A DNA stretch of 18,833 nt from positions 1 through 18,833 of the forward strand of contig JBJTDR010000022.1 of NCBI GenBank assembly GCA_046092445.1, written 5' to 3'. Positions within the stretch are counted from its first letter, which is position 1; each line of letters starts with the position of its first letter. The position numbers and the translations under genes were made by a program. Shown in pieces: positions 8,192 to 16,263 of this stretch. A model generated the notes under the pieces. It saw only the letters and a program-made list of their open reading frames with translations. It searched no databases and was not told where the DNA came from. Source of the stretch: CAIUPE01 sp046092445. GTDB taxonomy: Bacteria > Pseudomonadota > Alphaproteobacteria > Rhizobiales > Beijerinckiaceae.

Positions 8192-9139
8192 ATGCTTCGC
8201 ACAATTGCTATTCGGGTCGTCCTCGGACTTTTGACGCTGTTTGCCGTCAGTGTTCTGATTTTTGTTTCAACGGAAATTCTTCCGGGTGATGTCGCAAGTG
8301 CCGTGCTCGGGCAGGGTGCCACGCCGGAAACGCTCGCCGTGTTCCGTGCCGAATTGGGCCTCGATAGGCCAGCTTATATTCGCTATTTCGAGTGGTTTTT
8401 TAAAGCGATACAGGGCGATTTTGGTGTCGCAATGACCAATAAACGCGTGATCATTGAAACGCTTGAACCACGCTTTTTAAATACGATGTTTCTTGCTGGC
8501 TATGCAGCGCTGATTGCCGTTCCGGTCTCGGTGGGCCTCGGTATCGTTGCCGCGATTAACGAGGGAAAACTCGTCGATAAGGTCGCTAACGTCCTGTCCC
8601 TGATGACGATCTCGGTGCCGGAATTTTTCATTGCCTATGTGCTGATCCTCTTCCTTGCCGTCCAGTACGACATTTTCCCCTCGCTATCGACGGTGTTTGC
8701 CGACATGTCCTTCACGGAGCGCCTCTATGTGACGGCGCTGCCTGCGGCGACGCTGACAATGCTGGTGATGGCGCACATGCTGCGCATGACGCGAACTTCA
8801 GTACTCTCGATCATGTCGCAACCCTATATTGAGATGGCCTTTTTGAAGGGTCTGTCGCGCTCCCACGTTATCCACCGTCACGCACTGCCGAATGCTGCCG
8901 CGCCAATCATTTCGGTGGTTGCGCTCAATCTTGCTTATCTGATCGTAGGCGTGGTCGTCATCGAAGTTGTCTTCGTTTATCCCGGCGTCGGCCAATATAT
9001 GGTCGATGGTGTTTCGAAGCGTGATCTCCCGGTTGTTCAGGCCTGTGGCTTGATCTTTGCCGGTGCTTTCGTCGGTCTGAATACGATTGCGGACGTTCTG
9101 GCCATTCTGGTCAATCCCCGCCTTCGAAATCCTCGATAG
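8192..9139 (+). CDS. ABC transporter inner-membrane permease, DppB/OppB type
   Basis: A 315-aa integral membrane subunit of the importer. It begins with a hydrophobic helix (about residues 8-28), followed by the periplasmic segment GQGATPETLAVFRAELGLDRP that is characteristic of DppB-type permeases. The BPD_transp_1 region runs from about 95 to 310. The cytoplasmic coupling (EAA) loop is visible as EMAFLKGLSRSHVIHRHALPNA (214-235), the part that docks on the ATPase, and VIEVVFVYPGVGQ follows. About six membrane segments in all, normal for the family. It starts 37 bp after the binding-protein gene, with a purine-rich GCGGGGACGA ahead of the ATG. It would pair with the next permease to form the channel. 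Confidence 0.93.
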   Translation: MLRTIAIRVVLGLLTLFAVSVLIFVSTEILPGDVASAVLGQGATPETLAVFRAELGLDRPAYIRYFEWFFKAIQGDFGVAMTNKRVIIETLEPRFLNTMFLAGYAALIAVPVSVGLGIVAAINEGKLVDKVANVLSLMTISVPEFFIAYVLILFLAVQYDIFPSLSTVFADMSFTERLYVTALPAATLTMLVMAHMLRMTRTSVLSIMSQPYIEMAFLKGLSRSHVIHRHALPNAAAPIISVVALNLAYLIVGVVVIEVVFVYPGVGQYMVDGVSKRDLPVVQACGLIFAGAFVGLNTIADVLAILVNPRLRNPR

Positions 9140-9148
9140 GTCATCGAT

Positions 9149-9982
9149 ATGCGCATTTTCGGGTACAAGCCATCAACCTCTGCCTGGATCGGTATTCTGA
9201 TTATTGCGATGTTTTTGTTTATCGCCATTTTTGCAGACTGGATTGCGCCGTTCCCGGAAGAAGAAACTGTTTCTGCGACATGGGATCCGCCTTCGGGCGA
9301 CTATTGGCTTGGAACAGATAATATCGGCCGTGATATGCTCTCCCGTCTGATTTTCGGCGCGCGGATGACCATAGGCGTCGCACTCGTGACAACCATTCTT
9401 TCCTTCATTCTTGGAACCGTCACCGGCTTTCTTGCCGCTGTTGGCGGTCAGTTCATCGATCAGGCTCTATCGCGCCTTGTCGATGTGATGCTGTCGATCC
9501 CACTGCTGATTTTTGCTCTGATCATCCTGTCAATGTTTGGCTCCTCCATCCCAACTCTGATCATAACGATCGCTGTTCTCGACTCGACGCGGGTCTTCCG
9601 GCTCTCCCGCGCGGTCGCCATGAACCTCGTTGTCATGGAATATGTTGAAGTGGCTCGGTTGCGGGGCGAGGGCCTGTGGTGGGTGATGCGGCGCGAGATC
9701 CTGCCGAACGCTTTGCCGCCGATGATCTCGGAATTTGGCTTGCGTTTCTGCTTCAACTTCCTTTTTGTGGCAGGCCTCAGCTTCCTCGGTCTCGGCATTC
9801 AGCCCCCCTTCGCGGATTGGGGCGGGATGGTGCGTGATAACGCCAAGGCAATTAGTTTCGGGTTGCCAGCCCCTCTTTGGCCAGCTTTCGCTATTGCGAT
9901 TATGACCGTCGGCGTGAACTTGGTCGTCGACTGGATATTGTCGATCAATTCCCGTCCCTCCGGCGCTTCGGCGGAGATGTAG
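9149..9982 (+). CDS. ABC transporter inner-membrane permease, DppC/OppC type
   Basis: A 277-aa second permease subunit. It has the N-terminal helix (about 11-34) and the family hallmark GTDNIGRDMLSRLIFGAR (55-72). The EAA loop is EVARLRGEGLWWVMRREIL (167-185), and the C-terminal signature reads SFLGLGIQPPFADWGGM (211-227). These place it firmly in the DppC group. The start ATG lies 9 bp after the stop of the first permease, and its weak ribosome site (ATAGG) overlaps that stop, so translation is probably coupled. Works as a heterodimer with the preceding protein in the inner membrane. Confidence 0.94.
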   Translation: MRIFGYKPSTSAWIGILIIAMFLFIAIFADWIAPFPEEETVSATWDPPSGDYWLGTDNIGRDMLSRLIFGARMTIGVALVTTILSFILGTVTGFLAAVGGQFIDQALSRLVDVMLSIPLLIFALIILSMFGSSIPTLIITIAVLDSTRVFRLSRAVAMNLVVMEYVEVARLRGEGLWWVMRREILPNALPPMISEFGLRFCFNFLFVAGLSFLGLGIQPPFADWGGMVRDNAKAISFGLPAPLWPAFAIAIMTVGVNLVVDWILSINSRPSGASAEM

Positions 9983-9986
9983 GACC

Positions 9987-11600
9987 ATGACGGATACGAT
10001 CCTCAAACTTGACAATCTCCGTGTTGAATCCCTTTCGGGCTCGGTGATTGTTGACAATGTTTCGCTCGAACTCAAGCGCGGCGAAGTCCTCGGCTTGATT
10101 GGCGAAAGCGGCGCAGGAAAAACGACCATTGGTCTGGCCTCGATGGTATATGCGCGCGCCGGCTGCCGGATCACCGGCGGGCGCGTCGAGATTGATGGCG
10201 ACAGTATCCGAGAACTTTCGGCAGATGACAGGCGCAAAATGCGCGGCCAACGCATAGCCTATATTGCGCAAAGCGCGGCGGCCTCGTTCAATCCTGCCCA
10301 TCGCCTGATGGATCAGGTCTGTGAAATGCCCATCGAGCATGGACTGATGAGTGCTGCCGAGGCCAGAGCTTGGGCGCTCGAACTCTTCCGTGCTCTCGAC
10401 CTGCCAAACCCTGATACCTTTGGCGAGCGCTATCCGCATCAGGTTTCCGGTGGTCAGTTACAGCGCGCTATGGCCGCTATGGCGATGTCGTGCAAGCCAG
10501 ATATTCTTGTGCTGGACGAACCGACCACCGCGCTCGACGTAACGACCCAGATCGAAGTGCTAGCACTATTGAAAAAGCTGATCCGCGACTACGATATGGC
10601 GGCGCTCTACATCACCCATGATCTTGCCGTAGTGGCACAGGTATCCGATCGCATTATGGTGCTGCGCCATGGCAAGATGGTTGAACTCGGTACGACCGAG
10701 CAAATCCTTCTTCATCCGTATAAGGAATATACCGCCGCCCTCGTTGCCGACCGCAAGGCGTCCGACAAGATCGCCGTCGAGGCGCCGCCTGAACAAGCCA
10801 TGCCGCTTTTGAGTGTCTCAAGTGCTACTGGTGTTTATGGCACATTCAAAGCCGTCAACAACGTAACCATTATGGTTAGTCGCGGTGAAACGGTTGCCGT
10901 CGTTGGTGAATCGGGTTCAGGCAAGAGCTCGCTCGCCCGCCTGATTGTCGGGTTGCTGCCTCGAATAGCAGGTGACGTGAAGCTAAATGGAAAATCCCTA
11001 CTTTCGACGCTGAAAGGTCGCGACCGCAAGGATCTACGTCAGATCCAGCTGATCTACCAGCAACCCGACGTCGCGCTTAATCCACGCCAGACAATCGGCG
11101 AAATCATCGGTCGACCGGTTTCCTTCTATTTTAATCGTTCTCCGGAAGACGTGAAGACCCGCGTTGCCGAGTTGCTCCGTCAAGTCGGACTTCCAGAGGA
11201 CTATGCCGGTCGCCTCTCGACAGCACTTTCAGGCGGGCAGAAGCAGCGCGTTTGTATTGCGCGTGCGTTAGCAGCCGAGCCGCAGATCATCATTTGCGAT
11301 GAGCCAACTTCGGCGCTCGATCAACTCGTGGCCGATGATATTCTGAAACTCCTGAAGCGACTTCAGGATGACCTCGGCGTGGGCTATCTCTTTATCACGC
11401 ATGATCTCGGTATTGTCCGGCGCATTGCACACAGAACGGCCGTCATGTTGCGCGGCGAGATTATTGCGCAGGGTCCGACGGCACAAATTTTCTCTCCACC
11501 CTTCCATCCCTATACGGAAAATCTGCTCGCCTCTGTTCCGGAAATGCGGACGGACTGGTTGGATGAAGTTCTGGCGAAGCGGAGTGGCGCTGCAGCATAG
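9987..11600 (+). CDS. ABC transporter ATPase with two fused nucleotide-binding domains (DppD-DppF type)
   Basis: A 537-aa protein containing both ATPase domains of an oligopeptide importer in one chain. Domain 1: Walker A GESGAGKTT (39-47), signature VSGGQ (153-157), Walker B LVLDEP (174-179), switch His211. Domain 2: Walker A GESGSGKSS (307-315), signature LSGGQ (414-418), Walker B IICDEP (435-440), switch His472. All catalytic residues are present in both halves, so both should hydrolyse ATP. The linker around 255-275 separates them. DppD and DppF are separate genes in E. coli, but fused forms are widespread in Rhizobiales. Starts 4 bp after the second permease. It powers uptake of whatever the binding protein delivers. 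Confidence 0.95.
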   Translation: MTDTILKLDNLRVESLSGSVIVDNVSLELKRGEVLGLIGESGAGKTTIGLASMVYARAGCRITGGRVEIDGDSIRELSADDRRKMRGQRIAYIAQSAAASFNPAHRLMDQVCEMPIEHGLMSAAEARAWALELFRALDLPNPDTFGERYPHQVSGGQLQRAMAAMAMSCKPDILVLDEPTTALDVTTQIEVLALLKKLIRDYDMAALYITHDLAVVAQVSDRIMVLRHGKMVELGTTEQILLHPYKEYTAALVADRKASDKIAVEAPPEQAMPLLSVSSATGVYGTFKAVNNVTIMVSRGETVAVVGESGSGKSSLARLIVGLLPRIAGDVKLNGKSLLSTLKGRDRKDLRQIQLIYQQPDVALNPRQTIGEIIGRPVSFYFNRSPEDVKTRVAELLRQVGLPEDYAGRLSTALSGGQKQRVCIARALAAEPQIIICDEPTSALDQLVADDILKLLKRLQDDLGVGYLFITHDLGIVRRIAHRTAVMLRGEIIAQGPTAQIFSPPFHPYTENLLASVPEMRTDWLDEVLAKRSGAAA

Positions 11601-11609
11601 GAGGTCGCA

Positions 11610-13634
11610 ATGCAGACAGGCGAAACGCGAGATGGCGTGACCGTCATCGAAAACCTGTTCATTCCGCTCTCCGACGGCACCCGACTTGCGGCGCGCCTTT
11701 GGCTTCCCGTCGATGCCGAGCAAAAACCGGTTCCTGCTGTTCTTGAATTCATTCCCTACCGCAAAAATGACGGCACGCGCGGGCGTGACGAGCCGATGCA
11801 TGGCTGGTTTGCCCGTCATGGCACAGCTGCGATCCGGGTTGATCAACGAGGATCAGGCGAGTCGGACGGTTTCCTCGATGATGAATATATCAAGCAAGAA
11901 CAGGATGACGCGATTGAAGTCATCGAATGGCTTGCCGCTCAGCCATGGTGCTCCGGTTCGGTCGGCATGATGGGAAAATCCTGGGGCGGATTTAACTGTT
12001 TGCAGGTTGCCGCACGCAGGCCTCCAGCGCTCAAAGCTGTGCTTTCGGTATGTTCGACGGATGATCGCTACACCGATGACATCCACTATGTAGGCGGGTG
12101 CCTGCTCAATGATAATTTCTGGTGGGGTGCAATTATGCTCGCCTATCAGGCGCGCCCGCTTGATCCCGCAATTGTCGGCGAAACATGGCGCGATAGCTGG
12201 CTTGCGCGCCTCCGCCATATGCCGTTCTGGCCAGCGCTATGGCTCAATCACCAGCGGCGCGATGCCTATTGGCAGCATGGCTCCATTTGTGAGGATTGGG
12301 ATGCAATCAATATTCCGGTCATGATCACCGGCGGTTGGGCGGATGCTTACACCAATACACTGCCGCGCCTTCTTGCCGGACTCAAGGTTCCGCGGCTCGG
12401 CATTATCGGCCCGTGGGCGCATATCTATCCGCATGATGGTATTCCCGGCCCGGCGATCGGATTTTTGCAGGAAGCGCAACGCTGGTGGGATCATTGGTTG
12501 AAAGGCGAGGATAACGGCATCATGAAAGAGCCGATGTTGCGCGCCTATATCGAGGATGAAACCGGTGCCGGTCACTGGTCGGATCATCGTCAGGGGTATT
12601 GGGCTGCCGAAAGCGAATGGCCGTCAAAGCGTATCGTGCCACAAAATTTTCATCTGAACGAGGGTGGTCTCTCGCTGGCACGGGGCACAGAGTCCGAGAT
12701 TGCCTTCCGGTCACCACACTATACCGGCATGGCCGTTGGCGAATGGATGGGAACGGGCGTTGCCGGTGAGCAGCCTGCTGACCAGCGCATGGACGACGGG
12801 ATGAGCCTCGTGTTCGATACGGAACCACTCACAGAGGATATAACACTCCTCGGTGCGCCCGAGGTCTCGGTTGAAATCGCGTCTGATAAGCCAATTGCGC
12901 AGCTTTGTGCGCGGTTGTGCAATGTTCGGACGGATGGTGCCTCGCACCGCGTTTCCTATGGCGTTCTCAATCTCACCCATCGCGAGTCGCACGCTAACCC
13001 AACGCCGCTCATGCCGGGGAAATTTTACAAGGTTCGCCTCACGCTAAATGCCTGCGGCCATCTTTTCCGGAAAGGCACACGCATCCGCCTTGCGCTTTCG
13101 AGCGCATATTGGCCCCTGATCTGGCCATCGCCGGAAGCAGCAACGCTAACGATTAAGACTGGCGCATCTATCCTTAACCTTCCTGTGCGCCCGGCCTCGG
13201 ATGCCGATGCCGCTGTAAGGTTCGAGCCGCCGATGAGCGCGCCGCACGCGCCCACAACCTTACTGCGCGAGGGTCATTCAGAGCGCACCGTTTCTCTGGA
13301 TCTCCTGAATAATGCCTCAACCTATCGCACCATCGGCGAGGGTGGCGTATTCGGCGAAGGTGTTCTCCGTTTCGACGAGAACGGCATCAGCCTGCAGCAC
13401 GATCTCAATCGCGAATTGACGATTTCCGGCGATGATCCGCTCTGTGCCCGTTATGTCATCACACAGGCCTATGAGATGGGGCGTGAGGGCTGGATGACGC
13501 GCAGCGAAACAACAATGGAAATGACCGCAACGGCCACACATTTCCAGATGAAATGCCGTCTTGAAGCATTCGAGAATGGCTTGTCGCGCCTGGTACGGGA
13601 ATGGGACGAGACGATTGCGCGCGATCTGATCTGA
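11610..13634 (+). CDS. CocE/NonD-type alpha/beta hydrolase (serine esterase or acyl-peptidase, 674 aa)
   Basis: A large cytoplasmic serine hydrolase of the CocE/NonD (X-Pro dipeptidyl-peptidase S15-like) family, with no signal peptide. Catalytic triad candidates are Ser124 in MGKSWGG, Asp245 in GGWADAYTN and His271 in GPWAHIYPH; the oxyanion-side DQRGSGESDG (78-87) is also visible. The C-terminal beta-sandwich with RIRLALSSAYWPLIWPSPE is typical of the family. It begins 9 bp after the ATPase stop with a strong GGAGG, making it the last gene of the transporter operon and suggesting that it processes the imported compound. Family members cleave esters (cocaine), glutaryl amides or X-Pro peptides, so the substrate is open. 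Hydrolysis of an O-acyl carnitine or betaine conjugate is a speculation suggested by the neighbours. Its stop lies 4 bp from the convergent thioesterase stop. Confidence 0.9.
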   Translation: MQTGETRDGVTVIENLFIPLSDGTRLAARLWLPVDAEQKPVPAVLEFIPYRKNDGTRGRDEPMHGWFARHGTAAIRVDQRGSGESDGFLDDEYIKQEQDDAIEVIEWLAAQPWCSGSVGMMGKSWGGFNCLQVAARRPPALKAVLSVCSTDDRYTDDIHYVGGCLLNDNFWWGAIMLAYQARPLDPAIVGETWRDSWLARLRHMPFWPALWLNHQRRDAYWQHGSICEDWDAINIPVMITGGWADAYTNTLPRLLAGLKVPRLGIIGPWAHIYPHDGIPGPAIGFLQEAQRWWDHWLKGEDNGIMKEPMLRAYIEDETGAGHWSDHRQGYWAAESEWPSKRIVPQNFHLNEGGLSLARGTESEIAFRSPHYTGMAVGEWMGTGVAGEQPADQRMDDGMSLVFDTEPLTEDITLLGAPEVSVEIASDKPIAQLCARLCNVRTDGASHRVSYGVLNLTHRESHANPTPLMPGKFYKVRLTLNACGHLFRKGTRIRLALSSAYWPLIWPSPEAATLTIKTGASILNLPVRPASDADAAVRFEPPMSAPHAPTTLLREGHSERTVSLDLLNNASTYRTIGEGGVFGEGVLRFDENGISLQHDLNRELTISGDDPLCARYVITQAYEMGREGWMTRSETTMEMTATATHFQMKCRLEAFENGLSRLVREWDETIARDLI

Positions 13635-13638
13635 AACT

Positions 13639-14115
13639 TCAGGCCCGTTTCAGGCGGATGCCTTTGCCGGCTTCTTCGCGGACGGGGAGAGCGGCGTGCG
13701 CGTCACCGATCGCTGCTAATTTTGCAGCAATTTCTGGCGGAAATGCAGCGGCCTTCGGCCCCGACTGGTCAACACACAGCAATAATTGTTCGCTCGTTGC
13801 CAGCTCAGTTCCCTGTTTAGTGTGTCGCATGGATAGCCAGACCCTGATCCGCTTGGAATCATGTTCGAGGATTTGGCAAAATGTCGAAATCGGCTCCCCT
13901 AGCTTCACTTCCTGAAGGTAGCGGATTTGCATGCCAAGCGTGTAGATCGTGAAGCCGGTTGCCTTGCGGTAGGCGTCATCAAGCCCGATCTCATCAAGCA
14001 AAAGGTCGGTTGCTTTCGAGAACGCCACAGCAAAATAGCCGTCATTCATGTGGCCGTTGTAATCGACCCATTCCGGCAGAACGCGCGCGTCACGCAGATG
14101 CATCATGTTACTCAT
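13639..14115 (-). CDS. cdhB: Hotdog-fold thioesterase, probable betainyl-CoA thioesterase
   Basis: A 158-aa single-domain hotdog protein with the 4-hydroxybenzoyl-CoA-type active-site segment WVDYNGHMNDGYF; Asp18 is the likely catalytic residue. Expected reaction: betainyl-CoA plus water to glycine betaine plus CoA, the third step of carnitine breakdown described in Pseudomonas. The assignment rests on context: its ATG at 14115 is one base after the TAA of carnitine dehydrogenase (TAA-C-ATG), so the two are translationally coupled. In several rhizobia the same two activities are fused in one polypeptide; here they are separate. MetMet at residues 4-5 offers an alternative start, but the first ATG keeps the tight coupling. 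The stop lies 4 bp from the convergent CocE-type gene, leaving no room for a terminator between them. Confidence 0.85.
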   Translation of the reverse strand: MSNMMHLRDARVLPEWVDYNGHMNDGYFAVAFSKATDLLLDEIGLDDAYRKATGFTIYTLGMQIRYLQEVKLGEPISTFCQILEHDSKRIRVWLSMRHTKQGTELATSEQLLLCVDQSGPKAAAFPPEIAAKLAAIGDAHAALPVREEAGKGIRLKRA

Positions 14116-14116
14116 G

Positions 14117-15079
14117 TTAGATATGATCGGGACGACCTTCAGCCTCTGGCCAGTAGTTTTTCACGAGCTTCAGCAAATCATTGAGGAATGCATCGCGCCG
14201 CCGTTCCAGTTCCTTCACCGAGCGCCCCGCCGCCTGATGCTCGGTTCCCTCGACGATCTTGTCGATAATCGTGTCCGTCAATTCCGGCGCGGGCGTATAG
14301 GAATAGGGCATTTTCAGCGCAGGCCCGAACTGGTGCATGAAGTGCCGCATACCGCTGTCGCCGCCCGCGAGTTGGAAAGTTAGAAACGTACCCATGAGCG
14401 ACCAGCGCAAGCCGCACCCATAGACCACAGCAGCGTCAATTTCTTCAGTGTTGGCAACATCTTCCTTGATCAGCCAAAGCGCCTCGCGCCACAGCGCTTC
14501 CATCAGTCTGTCAGCGATGAAACCTTCGATTTCCTTGCGGACGTGCAAGGGACGCATACCGATTGCGCGGTAGAAGGTTTTGGCGGCTTCGACCGAGGTG
14601 GTGGATGTCTTTTCGCCAGCGACGATTTCCACAAGCGGCAGCAAATAGACCGGATTGAACGGATGGCCGACTACAATACGGTCAGGGTTCGCGCATTTCG
14701 ATTGCAGGCTCGTCGGCAGCAGATAGGACGTTGAAGAAGCGATTATGACGCCTTGTTTTGCGTGGCTGTCGATCTCGCCGAGCAGATTTTGTTTCAACTC
14801 TTCCCGCTCGGGTGCGTTTTCCTGAACGAAATCGGCGTTTCTCACGGCATCGGCAAGTGATATCACATAGGCCAGTCTGGATTGGCTTGCTCCGGCGGCG
14901 AGACCCGCTGATTCGAGTGCAGGCCATGCATTGGCAATAGCCGCGCGGATTTTCGCTTCACCATCGGGTGCCGGGTCGAATGCGATCACATCGAGCCCGT
15001 GTGCGAGGCACCGCGCCGCCCAGCCCGAACCGATAACGCCCGAGCCGATAATTGCGACGGTGCGGATGGATTCCGACAT
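14117..15079 (-). CDS. cdhA: L-carnitine dehydrogenase (3-hydroxyacyl-CoA dehydrogenase family)
   Basis: A 320-aa NAD-dependent enzyme expected to oxidise L-carnitine to 3-dehydrocarnitine. The Rossmann motif GSGVIG is at 12-17 and acidic Asp35 ends the second strand (VIAFDP), which favours NAD over NADP. The catalytic pair is His139 in GHPFNP and Glu151, 12 residues apart as in 3-hydroxyacyl-CoA dehydrogenases; SSTS (115-118) precedes them. Length and sequence style fit the carnitine dehydrogenase branch rather than the roughly 280-aa hydroxybutyryl-CoA dehydrogenases. ATG 15079 is preferred because GAGG lies 6 nt upstream and the Rossmann strand then begins at the usual position. An in-frame ATG at 15112 would add 11 residues. 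Coupled to the thioesterase downstream and near BKACE, the other pathway enzyme. Confidence 0.92.
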   Translation of the reverse strand: MSESIRTVAIIGSGVIGSGWAARCLAHGLDVIAFDPAPDGEAKIRAAIANAWPALESAGLAAGASQSRLAYVISLADAVRNADFVQENAPEREELKQNLLGEIDSHAKQGVIIASSTSYLLPTSLQSKCANPDRIVVGHPFNPVYLLPLVEIVAGEKTSTTSVEAAKTFYRAIGMRPLHVRKEIEGFIADRLMEALWREALWLIKEDVANTEEIDAAVVYGCGLRWSLMGTFLTFQLAGGDSGMRHFMHQFGPALKMPYSYTPAPELTDTIIDKIVEGTEHQAAGRSVKELERRRDAFLNDLLKLVKNYWPEAEGRPDHI

Positions 15080-15321
15080 GATCAACCTCATTGCGTGAAA
15101 ACAAACAGTCACAAAATAAAAGCTAGCTTTCAGTAAATCCTATACCGGTTACGACCGCAACTTGACCTCCTGCGACGGCTTTAGCACTGGGTGATGATTG
15201 GTGACGATTTTGCGTCGCTATGTTGGGAACTTGATAAGTCGCGTTTCTTTCACGTGCCGTTCACGAACCATCATTCAATGTATTTTTTGCAGGTGATTCG
15301 ACGTTTTATCCAAATAATCTG
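15080..15321. promoter_or_regulatory. Divergent promoter region between carnitine dehydrogenase and the EamA transporter
   Basis: 242 bp without a gene. It holds a perfect 12-bp palindrome AAAGCTAGCTTT (15119-15130), 40 bp upstream of the dehydrogenase start. A directly abutting 10-bp repeat follows, GGTGATGATT (15190-15199) and GGTGACGATT (15200-15209), 9 of 10 identical. TTCACG occurs twice, 11 bp apart (15249-15254 and 15260-15265). Repeats phased at one DNA turn in a shared divergent promoter are what a regulator site would look like, but none matches a site I can name. Confidence 0.4.
15190..15209 (+). repeat. Tandem 10-bp direct repeat in the divergent promoter
   Basis: GGTGATGATT is followed immediately by GGTGACGATT, one mismatch in ten. 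The period equals about one helical turn, so both copies would face the same side of the DNA. It lies 111 bp upstream of the dehydrogenase start and 113 bp upstream of the transporter start, practically centred. Confidence 0.55.
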
Positions 15322-16263
15322 GTGTCCGACACAATGACTGTACTAGGGATCGCTCCTTCAGCTTGCGATTTGGAAACTGCCCGTCTTGCGCGACGCGAGC
15401 GGATGAAGGGTTTTGCACTCGTCACCATTGCCGCCTTGATGTGGAGCACAGCGGGCATTTTTATGCGCTATCTCACGCTGGATGTCTGGACCATTCAGGT
15501 GGCGCGCGCTTTTTTTGGCGCTCTTTCCCTCATTCTCTATCTGCTCTGGACCGAGCGTAGATTGATGCTTCGCTCTTTTGGACGCATTGGCGGCAAATGG
15601 GGGCTTTTACTCGTTCCGATCAACACACTTGGTATGATGGCCTATGTCCAAGCTTTGTCGTGGACAAGTGTCGCAAATGTGATGATCGTTTACGCAATGC
15701 TTCCATTCATGGTCGCAGGCTTGGCATGGGTCTGGATCCGCGAGCCGGTGAAATCGCGGACGATTATCGCCAGTGCCATCGCTTTGGCAGGGGTGATGTA
15801 TATGGTGTCGGCGTCGATCGGTTCCGGCAGACTAGCGGGTGATATTGCTGCCTTTGTGATGGTGGCGAGCTTTGCCGGTCTCGTCGTTTTATCTCGCCGC
15901 TTTCCGGGCATGTCCATGGCTGCCCATTCCACGCTATCGGCATTGCTGTGCGCTATTATCTGTTTACCACTGGCAGATCTCGGTTCGATCAAATGGTTTG
16001 ATCTTCTGATTCTTGCCGCGTTCGGAACAATTACCATCGGTGCCGGAAATGTGATCTACATGCACGGCGTCCGCAAGGTTCCGGCTGCGGAAGCAAGCCT
16101 GATCGGTCTGTTGGATACGATCTTTGCCCCGCTCTGGGTTTGGATAATGTTCGCTGAAAATCCCGGAGATGGCGCTATCATTGGCGGACTTGTCGTGCTG
16201 GGTGCTGTGGTCTTTCAAATCCTGGGCGACATGCAGGGAAAGCGGAGAAAATCTCGCATTTAA
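15322..16263 (+). CDS. DMT-superfamily transporter with two EamA domains
   Basis: A 313-aa (from GTG) inner-membrane protein with about ten hydrophobic segments in two EamA repeats. The first opens with GFALVTIAALMWSTAGIFMRY and the second around DIAAFVMVASFAGLVVLSRRF; the tail is positively charged (GKRRKSRI). DMT/EamA proteins are usually metabolite exporters or exchangers. Substrate is unknown; the position between the carnitine genes and the second MttB homologue suggests handling of a related amine or pathway by-product. The start is uncertain: GTG 15322, ATG 15334 and ATG 15403 are all in frame and none has a strong ribosome site. ATG 15403 would begin right at the first membrane helix (MKGFALV), which is usual for the family. 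Its TAA shares three bases with the convergent stop of the next gene. Confidence 0.88.
   Translation: MSDTMTVLGIAPSACDLETARLARRERMKGFALVTIAALMWSTAGIFMRYLTLDVWTIQVARAFFGALSLILYLLWTERRLMLRSFGRIGGKWGLLLVPINTLGMMAYVQALSWTSVANVMIVYAMLPFMVAGLAWVWIREPVKSRTIIASAIALAGVMYMVSASIGSGRLAGDIAAFVMVASFAGLVVLSRRFPGMSMAAHSTLSALLCAIICLPLADLGSIKWFDLLILAAFGTITIGAGNVIYMHGVRKVPAAEASLIGLLDTIFAPLWVWIMFAENPGDGAIIGGLVVLGAVVFQILGDMQGKRRKSRI

Noticed and set aside
7663..8322. 219-codon minus-strand open frame
   Set aside because: Antisense to the end of the binding protein and the start of the first permease; spans two genuine genes and has no family features.
9530..10255. 241-codon minus-strand open frame
   Set aside because: Antisense to the second permease and the ATPase, both well supported; low-complexity composition.
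5274..15314. Shared decamer TTTATCCAAA upstream of the first MttB homologue and of the EamA transporter
   Set aside because: The two copies lie at different distances from their starts with no further flanking similarity; one 10-bp match among several promoters is compatible with chance.
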